This document shows positions 25,096-34,826 of a DNA stretch of 64,000 nucleotides, one piece after another. The stretch's first letter is position 1; each line of letters starts with the position of its first letter. Source of the DNA: CALBPI01 sp039033995 (lineage in GTDB: Bacteria > Pseudomonadota > Gammaproteobacteria > Steroidobacterales > Woeseiaceae); NCBI GenBank assembly GCA_039033995.1, contig JBCCBP010000002.1, positions 62,001 to 126,000 of the forward strand, given 5' to 3'. The notes beneath the pieces are model-generated. The model saw nothing but the letters and a program-made list of their open reading frames with translations, had not been told where the DNA came from and made no database searches. Position numbers and translations under genes: made by a program.

Positions 25096-28000
25096 ATGCC
25101 ACTTACCAGACGGAACCAGGATCACCAACAGCGCTTGCTCGACAGGATTGTCGATGCCGTCAAGCACTACCGACCGCTGAAGGATCGGCGACAATGGCGA
25201 CGTTTTGTTAACGAGTACTATCGCAATCTGTCGGTCGAAGATGCAGAGCGCACAGACCCGATAATTCTCGCCAATGCCGCGTTGTGTCATTTGCGCGGTG
25301 GACGTCGACTGCCGCTCGGAGAGTATCACCTACGCCTCTACAATCCCGACGAAAGGGATGGCTGGGAGTCCGCTCATACGATCGTCGAGCTGGTCCATCG
25401 CAACATGCCTTTTCTGGTCGATTCGCTGAGCATGGCGCTCGATAAGCTTGGCTATGCGGTTCAAATGACGGTGCATCCACTGATTCGGGTATCGCGCACC
25501 CCGGCGGGCACACTGCGGCGCATCGAGCGTCGTGATGCGGAAGACGGTGCGGTCGAATCGTTCATCCGCTTCGAGATACCAAAGGAAACGCGTACTGACC
25601 AGCTGCAGTGCATTCACCAGACACTGACGGATTCGCTGAAAGACATCTCTGTGGCTGTGCGTGACTGGCGCAAGATGCGTGCTCGGATGCAATCTGCGAT
25701 CGCAGACGCTGAGGCGCAAGATCACATCGACGCAGACCTGAAACAGGAATCGGTCAACCTGCTGCAGTGGTTGCTCGATAACATGTACACGTTTCTTGGC
25801 TATCGTGAGTATCGACTGGAAGATCGAGACGACAAGACGGTTCTTAAACCGGTCAAAGGCAGCGCGCTGGGCTTAACGACCCGTCGTCATCGTAGCGGTC
25901 GCACACAGGAGCTCACGCATGCGATGCAGCGCTTCCGCCGTGCGGACGACTTGATACTCCTCACCAAGATCAGTGCTTATTCAACCGTCCATCGCGCGAG
26001 CTACCTCGATTACGTCGGCGTGAAAATGTACGACGACGATGGCAAGGTCGTCGGTGAGCGCCGCTTCATCGGCCTGCTCACGTCGCAGGCCTACAATACG
26101 CCTCCCGATGAAATTCCGCTGGTGCGCGGCAAGATCGCAGAGATCATCAAACGCGCGGGCCTCGATCCGACCGGTCATCGCGGCAAGGCACTGATCCACA
26201 TTCTGAACAACTTCCCGCGCGATGAGTTATTCCAGGCTAGCGTGCCGGACTTGCTTCGAACAACGACGGGCATCCTGAATCTGCAGGATCGTCGACGGGT
26301 CAAGTTTTTTATTCGTCGCGACACATTCCGGCGCTTTTTTTCATGCTTGATTTACATCCCGCGTGAAAAATACAACACGGAGGTTCGCAAGCGTACCGAG
26401 CAAATCCTGACCGAACATCTCGGTGCGACCAATATCGATTTCTCGGTACAGATGTCGGACTCCACGCTGGCACGCGTGCATATGCTCGCGCACGCGCCGT
26501 CCAACAAACATCATCGCGTATCGATTCGCGCTATTGAAAAAGCGATCAATGAGGCGGTGATCACCTGGCATGATCGGTTGCGAGATGCGTTGATCGATCG
26601 GTTCGGACTGGAAGTGGGCGCCGATCTGCACGAAGCCTACGATGGCCTGTTTCCATTGGCGTATGAAGAAGATCTGAGCCCGGCACAAGGCTGCCGTGAT
26701 ATCGAGCAAGTGCACATGATGTTGACGGGCGAAGCCGAGCCGTTGTCGGCTTTCCGCTTTGCAGTAACCCGGGAGGCTGACCACGAGACACTGCGTTTTC
26801 GCGTGTTCCGGCGCGGTAGTGCGATCGCTCTATCCGATGCGCTACCGCTGCTTGAGAATCTGGGGATGCGCGTCATAGCAGAACGCCCCTACCAGCTGCG
26901 ACTCCCCGAAGAACGTTTCTGGATTCAGGATTTTGAGCTCGCGGCAATTGAAGGCGGTGACTATCGCGCACTGCAGCGCCAGTCAGAGCTTTTCGCCGCT
27001 GGTTTCGCCTATCAGCTGGACGGCAGTATTGAGAGCGACGGCTACAACGCCCTGATCGTGGTAGCGGGCCTTGAGGCACGGTCGGTCACGCTCCTGCGTG
27101 CCTACGCCAAATACTTGCTGCAGCTGGGGTTACCGTTCAGCCAGTCTTATCTTGAAGAAATACTGCGCGCCCACGCGGACTTCTGCAAAGCGCTGCTCAA
27201 ATGGTTCCGTGTCGTACATGACCCTGCGCAAACCACCAATACTCGGCGCCAGAAGCGGCTGCACAAGGCCGTTGTCAGCGAGCTGGCGAACGCCTCCAAT
27301 CTGGATGCGGATCGCGCGTTGCGCGCTTTGTTCAGTTGTATGCAGGCGACGACGCGCTGCAATTTTTTCTGGCGTGATACAAATGGCCAAGCCGCCGATG
27401 CCGTTGCCCTCAAGCTGCAGACCAGCCGCATTGACGAGGCACCGCTGCCACGGCCGGCTTATGAGATATTCGTTTACTCTCCGCGCGTCGAGGGTGTTCA
27501 CCTACGCGCGGGGTCTGTCGCGCGGGGCGGCCTGCGCTGGTCAGACCGGCGTGAAGACTTCCGAACCGAAGTGCTGGGGCTGATGAAGGCGCAAACCGTC
27601 AAGAACACCGTCATCGTACCAACCGGTGCCAAAGGCGGGTTTTATCCCAAGCAATTGCCAACCGGGGACCGCGACGCCGTGTTCGCCGAAGTCACCGCCT
27701 GCTACAAGATCTTTGTCGCCGCGTTGCTGTCCGTCACCGATAACATTGTAGACGCCGCAATCGTTGGGCCGGATCAGGTGCAACGACTGGATAGTGACGA
27801 CCCGTACCTCGTCGTCGCCGCCGATAAAGGCACCGCCACCTTTTCCGATACCGCCAACGCGATTGCCGTGGCTAGAGATTTCTGGCTGGGCGATGCCTTC
27901 GCCTCGGGTGGTTCCGCCGGCTACGACCACAAAAAAATGGCGATAACGGCCCGCGGCGCATGGGAGGCCGTTAAGCGCCACTTTAGAGAAATGGGCGTGG

Positions 28001-29919
28001 ACACGCAGTCGGATACGTTCGATGTGGTCGGCATCGGCGACATGTCGGGAGATGTATTCGGAAATGGCATGCTGCTCTCGGAGACGATTCGTTTGCAAGC
28101 GGCTTTCAATCATCTACACATTTTTATAGACCCAGACCCCGACCCCAAATCCAGCTTCGAGGAGCGCCAGCGATTGTTCGCATTACCGCGCTCCGGCTGG
28201 GACGACTACGACCAATCATTGATCTCTCAGGGCGGCGGTGTGTTCCAACGCAGCGCCAAGTCTATTCCACTAACCGTACCCATGCAGAAAATGCTGAACA
28301 CAGACGCCGATAGTCTGTCGCCTCCTGAACTGATTCGGATGTTGCTGAAAATGCAAAGCGACCTGTTGTGGAATGGCGGCATTGGCACCTATGTCAAAGC
28401 CAGCGACGAGTCGCACGGCGACGTTGGCGACCGAAACAATGATGCGGTACGTGTCGACGGTACCGAATTGGGCTGCAAGGTTATCGGCGAAGGCGGCAAT
28501 CTCGGGCTGACACAGCGTGGTCGTATCGAGTTTGCAAGCCTCGGCGGACGCGTTAACACCGACTTCATCGACAACTCTGCCGGCGTTGACAGCTCCGACC
28601 GCGAAGTCAACATCAAGATTCTGATGCGCGATGTCATGACCGCAAAGCGGTTCTCGATGGCTCAGCGCGATCGTCTGCTCGCCGACATGACCGACGAGGT
28701 AGCGCTGCAGGTGCTGCGCAACAACTATCTGCAGACGCAGGCACTCAGTATGATGCAGGCCAATGCAGCCGAGCGACTTAGCGAACACCGTGAAATTATC
28801 AGCGCACTGGAGCGCAGTGGACTACTCAATCGTCGGCTGGAGGCGATACCGGACGAGGAAATACTAGACGAACGAAAACGCGCAAAACTCGGACTGACCC
28901 GCCCCGAACTTGCTGTCGTTCTGAGCTACGCCAAACTCGATGTCTACCAACGGCTCTCGGCAAGCGACACCGCCATGGACGAGAGAGACCAGACCGAGTT
29001 GCTCGAGTACTTCCCGAAGCCACTGCGACGGCGGTTTGCAGAACAGATTCGGCAACACCAGCTCGGGCGTGAGATCACCTACACCCTCCTGACGAACAGC
29101 ATCGTCAATCGCATGGGCCCTGCCTTCGTTGTACGCGCCAGCCAGGATACCGGCTATGACATCGAAGCGGTCGCCAACTCTTATGTGATCGTGCGTGACA
29201 TCACACGCGCGCGTACGCTGTGGCACGACATCGAAGGATTAGACAACCGTATTCCTGCTGATATTCAGTACAAGATGATGTTTTCGGTCGCCCGAAAGCT
29301 GCGTCACGCCTGTTATTGGATGCTACGCAGTCACGACGGCCAGCTGGATACGGACAAGATGATTGGCAGCTTCGCCGATCCACTCAAACAGGTGCTCGAC
29401 CATCTTGACCAGTATCTCGGCAAGCCAGGCCAGCGCGAGCTTAAACGCATCACGCAGTCTCACGTGAACATGGGCGTCCCGGATCCGCTCGCAAAACGCG
29501 TCGCCAGTCTGCATTTCATCAGTGATGCATTGGAGATCGTGCGCATCGCAGAGATTCGTCGGTGCGACACAGCAACAATCGCCACGGTGTACTTTGCACT
29601 CGGCAAACGGCTTGGACTCGACTGGATCCGGCAATCGATCGATCGATTAGACGTAGACGGTCGCTGGCAGGCACGCGCACGCGGTACACTGCGGGACAAC
29701 ATCATTCGAGCGCAACGTGAATTCACGATGCAAGTACACTCACTGAATCGCTGCAAAGCGTCCGCCGACTCTATCGATGATCTGGTAGCGGAAGCCCCGG
29801 CCGCTTTCGAGCGTGCACAACAACTGGTGCAACAAATGCGCGAAAAGGGACAAACCGATTTCGCAACACTGACCGTCGCGGTAGACGAAATGACTCAGCT
29901 CAGCCAGTCTATCTCGTGA
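25096..29919 (+). CDS. gdhB: NAD-specific glutamate dehydrogenase, large (GDH-180) class
   Basis: 1607 residues from the ATG at 25096 (TGGGAG upstream); P. aeruginosa GdhB has 1620. It deaminates glutamate to 2-oxoglutarate with NAD in a catabolic role. N-terminal ACT-like regulatory domains (about 1-650) precede the catalytic part (about 700-1200) with VARGGLRWSDR, KNTVIVPTGAKGGFYPK, DLLWNGGIGTYVKAS and GEGGNLGLTQRGR, then a helical C-terminal region. The catalytic lysine region is intact. The next gene, a NYN-domain protein, starts 15 bases later, so co-transcription is likely. Confidence 0.96.
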   Translation: MPLTRRNQDHQQRLLDRIVDAVKHYRPLKDRRQWRRFVNEYYRNLSVEDAERTDPIILANAALCHLRGGRRLPLGEYHLRLYNPDERDGWESAHTIVELVHRNMPFLVDSLSMALDKLGYAVQMTVHPLIRVSRTPAGTLRRIERRDAEDGAVESFIRFEIPKETRTDQLQCIHQTLTDSLKDISVAVRDWRKMRARMQSAIADAEAQDHIDADLKQESVNLLQWLLDNMYTFLGYREYRLEDRDDKTVLKPVKGSALGLTTRRHRSGRTQELTHAMQRFRRADDLILLTKISAYSTVHRASYLDYVGVKMYDDDGKVVGERRFIGLLTSQAYNTPPDEIPLVRGKIAEIIKRAGLDPTGHRGKALIHILNNFPRDELFQASVPDLLRTTTGILNLQDRRRVKFFIRRDTFRRFFSCLIYIPREKYNTEVRKRTEQILTEHLGATNIDFSVQMSDSTLARVHMLAHAPSNKHHRVSIRAIEKAINEAVITWHDRLRDALIDRFGLEVGADLHEAYDGLFPLAYEEDLSPAQGCRDIEQVHMMLTGEAEPLSAFRFAVTREADHETLRFRVFRRGSAIALSDALPLLENLGMRVIAERPYQLRLPEERFWIQDFELAAIEGGDYRALQRQSELFAAGFAYQLDGSIESDGYNALIVVAGLEARSVTLLRAYAKYLLQLGLPFSQSYLEEILRAHADFCKALLKWFRVVHDPAQTTNTRRQKRLHKAVVSELANASNLDADRALRALFSCMQATTRCNFFWRDTNGQAADAVALKLQTSRIDEAPLPRPAYEIFVYSPRVEGVHLRAGSVARGGLRWSDRREDFRTEVLGLMKAQTVKNTVIVPTGAKGGFYPKQLPTGDRDAVFAEVTACYKIFVAALLSVTDNIVDAAIVGPDQVQRLDSDDPYLVVAADKGTATFSDTANAIAVARDFWLGDAFASGGSAGYDHKKMAITARGAWEAVKRHFREMGVDTQSDTFDVVGIGDMSGDVFGNGMLLSETIRLQAAFNHLHIFIDPDPDPKSSFEERQRLFALPRSGWDDYDQSLISQGGGVFQRSAKSIPLTVPMQKMLNTDADSLSPPELIRMLLKMQSDLLWNGGIGTYVKASDESHGDVGDRNNDAVRVDGTELGCKVIGEGGNLGLTQRGRIEFASLGGRVNTDFIDNSAGVDSSDREVNIKILMRDVMTAKRFSMAQRDRLLADMTDEVALQVLRNNYLQTQALSMMQANAAERLSEHREIISALERSGLLNRRLEAIPDEEILDERKRAKLGLTRPELAVVLSYAKLDVYQRLSASDTAMDERDQTELLEYFPKPLRRRFAEQIRQHQLGREITYTLLTNSIVNRMGPAFVVRASQDTGYDIEAVANSYVIVRDITRARTLWHDIEGLDNRIPADIQYKMMFSVARKLRHACYWMLRSHDGQLDTDKMIGSFADPLKQVLDHLDQYLGKPGQRELKRITQSHVNMGVPDPLAKRVASLHFISDALEIVRIAEIRRCDTATIATVYFALGKRLGLDWIRQSIDRLDVDGRWQARARGTLRDNIIRAQREFTMQVHSLNRCKASADSIDDLVAEAPAAFERAQQLVQQMREKGQTDFATLTVAVDEMTQLSQSIS

Positions 29920-29934
29920 ATGACAGGAACCTTT

Positions 29935-30699
29935 ATGTCTGACGAAGCGCTGATCGCCGTATTTATCGATTTTGAAAACCTGGCACTAGGCGCCAAGGAT
30001 GCACCTGGCGGCGAATTCAAGATCGACTTGATTCTCAAACGGCTGCTGCAGAAAGGCCGTCTGGTCTATAAGCGCGCCTATTGCGATTGGAGTGGTTACC
30101 AGCCGTTTGTACGGCAGTTTCATGAACAAGGTATCGAGCTGATCGACATTCCACGAACAAAAATGAGCGGCAAGAATAGCGCTGATATTCGTATGGTCGT
30201 CGATGCGCTCGACCTGTGCTATGCCAAGCAGCATATCGATGCGTTCGCACTGATCTCCGGCGATAGTGATTTTTCGCCGCTGGCTTCAAAACTGAAGGAA
30301 AACGACAAACGCGTGGTCGGCTGTGGCATACGCAGCTCGACCTCGGACCTGCTGATCAACAACTGCGACGAGTTTATCTTCTACGACGACCTGGCCGCCT
30401 CATCCAATCGGAGAAGCCGCGGCAAGGCGCGGAAAAAAGGCGCCAGCAAGCGCGACAAACGCCAGGAAGCCATCGATCTCACGGTCGATATCGTGCGCTC
30501 GCTCGAGCAGGACTACGATCCGCTATGGGGCTCGTTGGTCAAGCAGTCATTACGCCGCGTCCACCCTGGGTTTAACGAAAACGCCTACGACTTCACCAGT
30601 TTTTCTGAACTGCTGAAAGAGGCCGAAGCGCGTCAGTGCCTGCGGGTCCAGTATGACAATCAGCGCGGCAACTTTATTGTTTCAAGTGAATTGGAGTGA
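29935..30699 (+). CDS. NYN-domain (LabA/DUF88) putative RNase with C-terminal LOTUS/OST-HTH domain
   Basis: 254 residues from ATG 29935 after AGGA. The NYN (PIN-like) domain spans about 5-150: AVFIDFENLA with the first acidic residue, SADIRMVVDALDL, and ISGDSDFSPLASKLKE, the acidic residues that bind metal in this nuclease fold. A basic linker (RRSRGKARKKGASKRDKR, about 158-175) leads to an OST-HTH/LOTUS-like domain (about 180-254: DYDPLWGSLVKQSLRR, FTSFSELLKEAE, FIVSS), which binds RNA in other proteins. RNA cleavage or binding is therefore probable, the target unknown. It sits between gdhB and gpmA with tight spacing on both sides. Confidence 0.87.
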   Translation: MSDEALIAVFIDFENLALGAKDAPGGEFKIDLILKRLLQKGRLVYKRAYCDWSGYQPFVRQFHEQGIELIDIPRTKMSGKNSADIRMVVDALDLCYAKQHIDAFALISGDSDFSPLASKLKENDKRVVGCGIRSSTSDLLINNCDEFIFYDDLAASSNRRSRGKARKKGASKRDKRQEAIDLTVDIVRSLEQDYDPLWGSLVKQSLRRVHPGFNENAYDFTSFSELLKEAEARQCLRVQYDNQRGNFIVSSELE

Positions 30700-30701
30700 A
30701 C

Positions 30702-31445
30702 ATGCCTGGAAAGTTGATCTTGTGCCGACATGGCCAAAGCGAGTGGAATCTAAAAAATCTGTTCACCGGTTGGACGGATGTCGACCTCACCGAGCAAGGC
30801 ATCGCCGAAGCCCGAGCGGCAGGCCAGCTGCTGAAGACACAGGGATTCCATTTCGATGTCGCCTACACGTCCGTCTTGAAACGGGCGATCCGCACGCTTT
30901 GGCTCGTGCTCGACGAGATGGATCAAATGTGGCTACCCGTCGTGCGCGCGTGGGAACTGAATGAGCGGCACTACGGCGCGCTGCAGGGCCTCAACAAAGC
31001 CGAAACAGCCGAAAAATACGGTGACGAACAAGTGCATACCTGGCGCCGCAGCTACGACACGCCACCACCGACACTCGACGTTGATGACAAACGGCACCCG
31101 GCGCATGACGCGCGCTACCGGGGCATTGATAACCTGCCCTCCGCTGAGAGCCTTGCAACCACACTAGCTCGCGTTGCGCCGTATTGGACGCAGCATATCG
31201 CGCCGGATCTAATGGCCGGTAAAAATGTCCTCATCGCTGCGCATGGGAATAGCCTGCGTGCTCTAGTGAAGATGCTGAACGGCATTTCCGAGCAGGAGAT
31301 TACCGGCTTCAACATCCCGACTGGCGTACCTATCGAATACAAGCTAAACGACGACCTGACGCCGATCTCGCGTGAGTTTCTTGGCGATGCGGATGCGATT
31401 GCCGCAGCTGCTGCTGCCGTGGCCAATCAAGGTAAAGCGCAATGA
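30702..31445 (+). CDS. gpmA: 2,3-bisphosphoglycerate-dependent phosphoglycerate mutase
   Basis: Interconverts 3- and 2-phosphoglycerate in glycolysis and gluconeogenesis. 247 residues (E. coli GpmA 250) from ATG 30702 with GGAG 7 bases upstream. Phosphohistidine motif LCRHGQSEWN near the N-terminus, NLFTGWTDVDLTEQG, the Glu of ELNERHYGALQGLNK, and the second catalytic histidine in AAHGNSLRALVK. Start follows the NYN gene stop by 2 bases and its own stop overlaps the carbonic anhydrase start (ATGA), so the genes gdhB-nyn-gpmA-gammaCA appear to form one unit. Confidence 0.96.
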   Translation: MPGKLILCRHGQSEWNLKNLFTGWTDVDLTEQGIAEARAAGQLLKTQGFHFDVAYTSVLKRAIRTLWLVLDEMDQMWLPVVRAWELNERHYGALQGLNKAETAEKYGDEQVHTWRRSYDTPPPTLDVDDKRHPAHDARYRGIDNLPSAESLATTLARVAPYWTQHIAPDLMAGKNVLIAAHGNSLRALVKMLNGISEQEITGFNIPTGVPIEYKLNDDLTPISREFLGDADAIAAAAAAVANQGKAQ

Positions 31446-31966
31446 TCTATGCGCTAGGGGACCACACACCAGAATTCCACGGTGACGGCCAATGGATTGC
31501 ACCTGACGCCAGCGTCATCGGGCAAGTTACGCTGGCTGAACAGAGCAGCGTCTGGTTCGGCGCCGTCGTACGCGGGGATATGGATCACATCCAAATCGGC
31601 GTGCGCAGCAACATCCAGGACCTGAGTGTGCTGCATACAGATGCGGGCATCCCACTACAGATCGGTGCTGATGTCACAGTCGGACATCGCGTCATGTTAC
31701 ACGGCTGCACGATTGGCGATAGCGCGCTGATCGGCATTGGCAGCACCATTCTCAACAATGCCAGCGTTGGCGCTCAATGCCTCGTCGGTGCGCATTCTCT
31801 GATAACGGAAGGCAAGTCTTTCCCTGACGGGTCTTTGATCATGGGCAGCCCGGCGAAGGTTGTCCGGCCACTAACCGATGCTGAAAAACAGTTACTAAAG
31901 GCCAGTGCCGCACACTACGCCAGCAACGCACAGCGCTTCCGTAACGACCTGAAACCCATCGGCTGA
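31442..31966 (+). CDS. Gamma-carbonic anhydrase family protein
   Basis: 174 residues. Left-handed beta-helix hexapeptide repeats run through about 15-140 (SSVWFGAVVRGD, IQIGVRSNIQDLSVLH, VTVGHRVMLHGCTIG). The three zinc ligands of the family are present as His65, His82 and His87 with canonical spacing, then a C-terminal helix. Members of the YrdA/CaiE-like branch often show weak or no CO2 hydration, so activity is uncertain. Start overlaps the gpmA stop by 4 bases. Confidence 0.92.
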   Translation: MIYALGDHTPEFHGDGQWIAPDASVIGQVTLAEQSSVWFGAVVRGDMDHIQIGVRSNIQDLSVLHTDAGIPLQIGADVTVGHRVMLHGCTIGDSALIGIGSTILNNASVGAQCLVGAHSLITEGKSFPDGSLIMGSPAKVVRPLTDAEKQLLKASAAHYASNAQRFRNDLKPIG

Positions 31967-31983
31967 CAGGCCGGTCGTTTGAA

Positions 31984-32883
31984 TCACCGCTGGTTGCCTG
32001 GCTCGCTCGGCGCAGCTGCACGGCTATCGTCCCACAAGCGCACGACGCCCTCTTGCGCGGTCGATGCCATCAGTGCGCCATCTCGGCAGAAGATACGACC
32101 GCGAGAAAACCCTCGTCCTCCGCTCGCATTGGGACTGTCCATCGCGTACAGAAACCAATCATCGACCTTGGCTTGGCGATGAAACCATAGCGCATGATCC
32201 AGGCTGGCCATTTGTACGCGACCACGACCATACGGCAGCCCATGCGGTAGCGCACTGGCCCCCAGCAATTCGTAATCGGATACGTACGCCAGCATGCTGC
32301 GATGCAAGTTATCGTCTGCTGGGAGCTGATCGACGGCGCGCACCCAGACATGCTTCACCGGTGCGCGTGGCTCTTCACTCAGAAACGCGGGCTTCTCGAC
32401 AGGGCGGAACTCAAAAGGGCGTTGTTGTGTCGCGAAGCGGCGCATTTTAGCCGGCATTTTGTCGGATGCATCGCAGGCGATTTCGCGAGCGTCTTTCAGT
32501 GCCTCTGGTGGCGGCACATCCGGCATTTCGGTTTGATGCGACAGGCCCTCCTCCACGACTTGAAACGACGCCGCCATATTGAATATCGGGCGTCCGTGCT
32601 GAACAGCAACAACGCGGCGTACAGAGAAACTGCGACCGTCTCGCTGCCGATCTACCTCATAGACGATGGGCGCTTCCATATCGCCACGGCGCAGAAAATA
32701 GGCGTGCAGTGAATGCGCTGATCGACCCTCGACGGTGCGTTGTGCGGCCGACAAGGCTTGCCCGAGGACTTGCCCACCGAAAACCTGCGCACTACCGATA
32801 TCGCGACTTTCGCCACGGAAGATATTGTCCTCGATGCGTTCAAGCGTCAGCAGGTGACGCAAGTCATCCAATACAGGGTCCAT
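31984..32883 (-). CDS. tesB: Acyl-CoA thioesterase II (TesB)
   Basis: 299 residues (E. coli TesB 286), a double hot-dog fold. N-terminal half: DNIFRGESRDIGSAQVFGGQVLGQAL; RVVAVQHGRPIFNMAASFQ. C-terminal half carries the catalytic region SLDHALWFHR, with Asp, and the closing ASTAQEGVVR with Gln; the usual Thr/Ser lies in between. It frees fatty acids from acyl-CoA. Divergent from the DUF1499 gene, convergent with the carbonic anhydrase gene. Confidence 0.95.
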   Translation of the reverse strand: MDPVLDDLRHLLTLERIEDNIFRGESRDIGSAQVFGGQVLGQALSAAQRTVEGRSAHSLHAYFLRRGDMEAPIVYEVDRQRDGRSFSVRRVVAVQHGRPIFNMAASFQVVEEGLSHQTEMPDVPPPEALKDAREIACDASDKMPAKMRRFATQQRPFEFRPVEKPAFLSEEPRAPVKHVWVRAVDQLPADDNLHRSMLAYVSDYELLGASALPHGLPYGRGRVQMASLDHALWFHRQAKVDDWFLYAMDSPNASGGRGFSRGRIFCRDGALMASTAQEGVVRLWDDSRAAAPSEPGNQR

Positions 32884-32957
32884 CGTGACTACTCAGCTAT
32901 CCGACAGCCGGTATTAGACCACAATCAAGGGCTACGGTATGCTCTCGCGGCACTCTA

Positions 32958-33722
32958 ATGGGACGTCACAGCATGCAAAAGAAAACATGGGCGGAGAAGC
33001 TTCGTGGTTTAGGGTTCTACGCCATTATCGCGTCGGCCGTCGCATTCGTAGTTAGTGGGCCGGGACACCGTTTTGGTTTGATGGATTTGGGTACGGCATT
33101 TGACGTGACACGCGGCGCGGTCGGTTTTGCTGCGTTGGCACTTGTTGCCTCGCTGGTTGGACTGCTACTGCCGAGCAAGCAGGCGCTGGCACCCAAGTTA
33201 CCCCGGACGCTCGCTACCATCGCGATCGCGGGGTTAGTGATATTCCAGTTCTACAGTATTCGACAACAGTTCCGAGCAGTGCCACCGATACACGACATAT
33301 CGACAGACCTCGTGAACCCACCGGAGTTCGTTCTGCTGGCTGCGGACAGAGCCAACGCCAGCAATCCGCTTGCTTACGCGGGCGCTGAGGTGGCCAGGCA
33401 ACAAGCGGTGGCGTACGCGGATATCCAGCCGCTGCGGTTCTCGGAGACGACCCCGGCCGCGGTGATTGCCGCAGCGATGGCAGTGGCGCAGAACATGGGT
33501 TTCGATCCGATACAAAGCGCCGCTGAGGATGGCCGCCTGGAAGCGACCGACACCACGTTTTGGTATGGCTACAAGGATGATCTCATCGTCCGGGCACTGG
33601 CGAGTGGCAGCGACGTCATTGTCGATCTGCGCTCCAAATCCCGCATTGGTCAAAGCGATTTAGGGAAGAACGCGGCGCGTATCCGTGAGTTCAGCGCGGC
33701 GTTACAACGCGCGATGCGCTAA
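32958..33722 (+). CDS. Membrane protein with DUF1499 domain
   Basis: 254 residues. Three hydrophobic helices at about 18-38, 52-72 and 82-100, then a periplasmic or cytosolic DUF1499 domain (about 105-254) starting with the signature VPPIHDISTDLVNPPEF and containing LEATDTTFWYGYKDDLIVR and VDLRSKSRIGQSDLGKNAARI. The function of DUF1499 is unknown. Met6 (32973) is an alternative start. Single gene; a -10-like TATGCT lies about 25 bases upstream. Confidence 0.85.
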   Translation: MGRHSMQKKTWAEKLRGLGFYAIIASAVAFVVSGPGHRFGLMDLGTAFDVTRGAVGFAALALVASLVGLLLPSKQALAPKLPRTLATIAIAGLVIFQFYSIRQQFRAVPPIHDISTDLVNPPEFVLLAADRANASNPLAYAGAEVARQQAVAYADIQPLRFSETTPAAVIAAAMAVAQNMGFDPIQSAAEDGRLEATDTTFWYGYKDDLIVRALASGSDVIVDLRSKSRIGQSDLGKNAARIREFSAALQRAMR

Positions 33723-33746
33723 CGACGCTATCGGTCAGCGCCTACG

Positions 33747-34073
33747 CTACCCGCGCAGCGAAACGCGGCCACGCAAAATATCAGCGAACATCACCCAATC
33801 GCCGAGTAGACTGTAACCGGGATACTGAAAGGTCGCGGGCTTGTTACGTTCGAAAAAGAAGTGTCCGACCCAGGCGAAACCATAACCACAAACGGGCATG
33901 AGCAGCAGCCAGCGCCAATCGGCCCAAACGATGGCCTGCGCAGCACACGCTAGGACTAACCATGAGCCGACAAAATGCAGGCGACGGCAATTCACATCGC
34001 TGTGCTCCTGCAAGTAGTACGGGTAAAACTCACGGAACGTGGCAAACCCTTTCTCACGGGTCTCCTCGCTCAT
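33747..34073 (-). CDS. Mpo1-like protein (DUF962)
   Basis: 108 residues. The motifs EFYPYYLQEHSDVNCRRLHF, GYGFAWVGHFFFERNKPATF and YPGYSLLGDWVMFADIL contain the conserved histidines of the yeast Mpo1 / DUF962 family. Yeast Mpo1 is an Fe-dependent dioxygenase that shortens 2-hydroxy fatty acids by one carbon. One or two membrane helices (about 38-70). Its ATG overlaps the stop of the SDR gene (ATGA), so it is the last gene of an acyl-CoA ligase / membrane protein / SDR operon, which fits a lipid role. Full-length Mpo1 proteins have about 170-190 residues; this is a short form. Confidence 0.82.
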   Translation of the reverse strand: MSEETREKGFATFREFYPYYLQEHSDVNCRRLHFVGSWLVLACAAQAIVWADWRWLLLMPVCGYGFAWVGHFFFERNKPATFQYPGYSLLGDWVMFADILRGRVSLRG

Positions 34074-34825
34074 AGCGCATTCACCGCACCGCCATCGACG
34101 ACCACACCGGTGCCTGACACAAATGCTGCATCATCGGATGCCAGAAACAGTGCAACGCGGGCCACATCCAATGGCTCACCCAGGCGACCCACCGCAGCCT
34201 TGCGAATCCACTCGTCTCGAACATCCGGATTGGCACGAAAGTTATCGCGCGTCATGTCCGTCATGATCGCGCCGGGCTGAATAAAATTCACGGTAATGCC
34301 GTGTTTGCCAACTTCATTCGCCATGGACTTTGTGAGGCCAGCGATCGCATGCTTGGACGCAGAATAGGCGGCCATCCCAGGCGCCCCAAACGAAGAAAAA
34401 ATTGAGCCGAGATTGATAATGCGACCCGCCGGACTTTTTTTCAGCATTGGCAGAAACGCCCGCGAAAGACGAAACACCGGCCGCAGATTGACCGCCATAA
34501 TCGTATCCCACGCATCGTCGGAAGAGTGTTCAACTGGTGCGAGACCGGCGATACCCGCATTGTTGACCAGAATATCGAGACCGCCGAGATGTTCTTCGGC
34601 AAGACTAAGCATCAGATCCGGAGCACCGTCTTCCGATACATCGCAAACCGCGCCGGTGATGCCGTTGATCCCATCGTACTTCTGAAGAATTTGTGACTCT
34701 GGCAAATCCACGGTCAATACGTTGGCACCATGCTGCGCGAACAACCGGGCGATTGCCTCTCCGATGCCGGTTGCCCCGCCAGTGACTACCGCACGCATCT
34801 TGCTGAGTCGTTCCGCGTGAATCAT
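34070..34825 (-). CDS. SDR-family NAD(P) oxidoreductase
   Basis: 251 residues, ribosome binding site GAAGGAAAG. Classical SDR: cofactor motif TGGATGIGEA (about 15-24), NNAG (about 92-95), catalytic Ser in INLGSIFSSFG, Tyr and Lys in YSASKHA, and the C-terminal SGTGVVVDGG. The Asp after the second strand (TVDLPES) favours NAD over NADP. The substrate is unknown; the operon with an acyl-CoA ligase and an Mpo1-like protein suggests a hydroxy- or oxo-lipid. Distinct from the HSD10-like SDR at 19673. Confidence 0.92.
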   Translation of the reverse strand: MIHAERLSKMRAVVTGGATGIGEAIARLFAQHGANVLTVDLPESQILQKYDGINGITGAVCDVSEDGAPDLMLSLAEEHLGGLDILVNNAGIAGLAPVEHSSDDAWDTIMAVNLRPVFRLSRAFLPMLKKSPAGRIINLGSIFSSFGAPGMAAYSASKHAIAGLTKSMANEVGKHGITVNFIQPGAIMTDMTRDNFRANPDVRDEWIRKAAVGRLGEPLDVARVALFLASDDAAFVSGTGVVVDGGAVNAL

Positions 34826-34826
34826 T

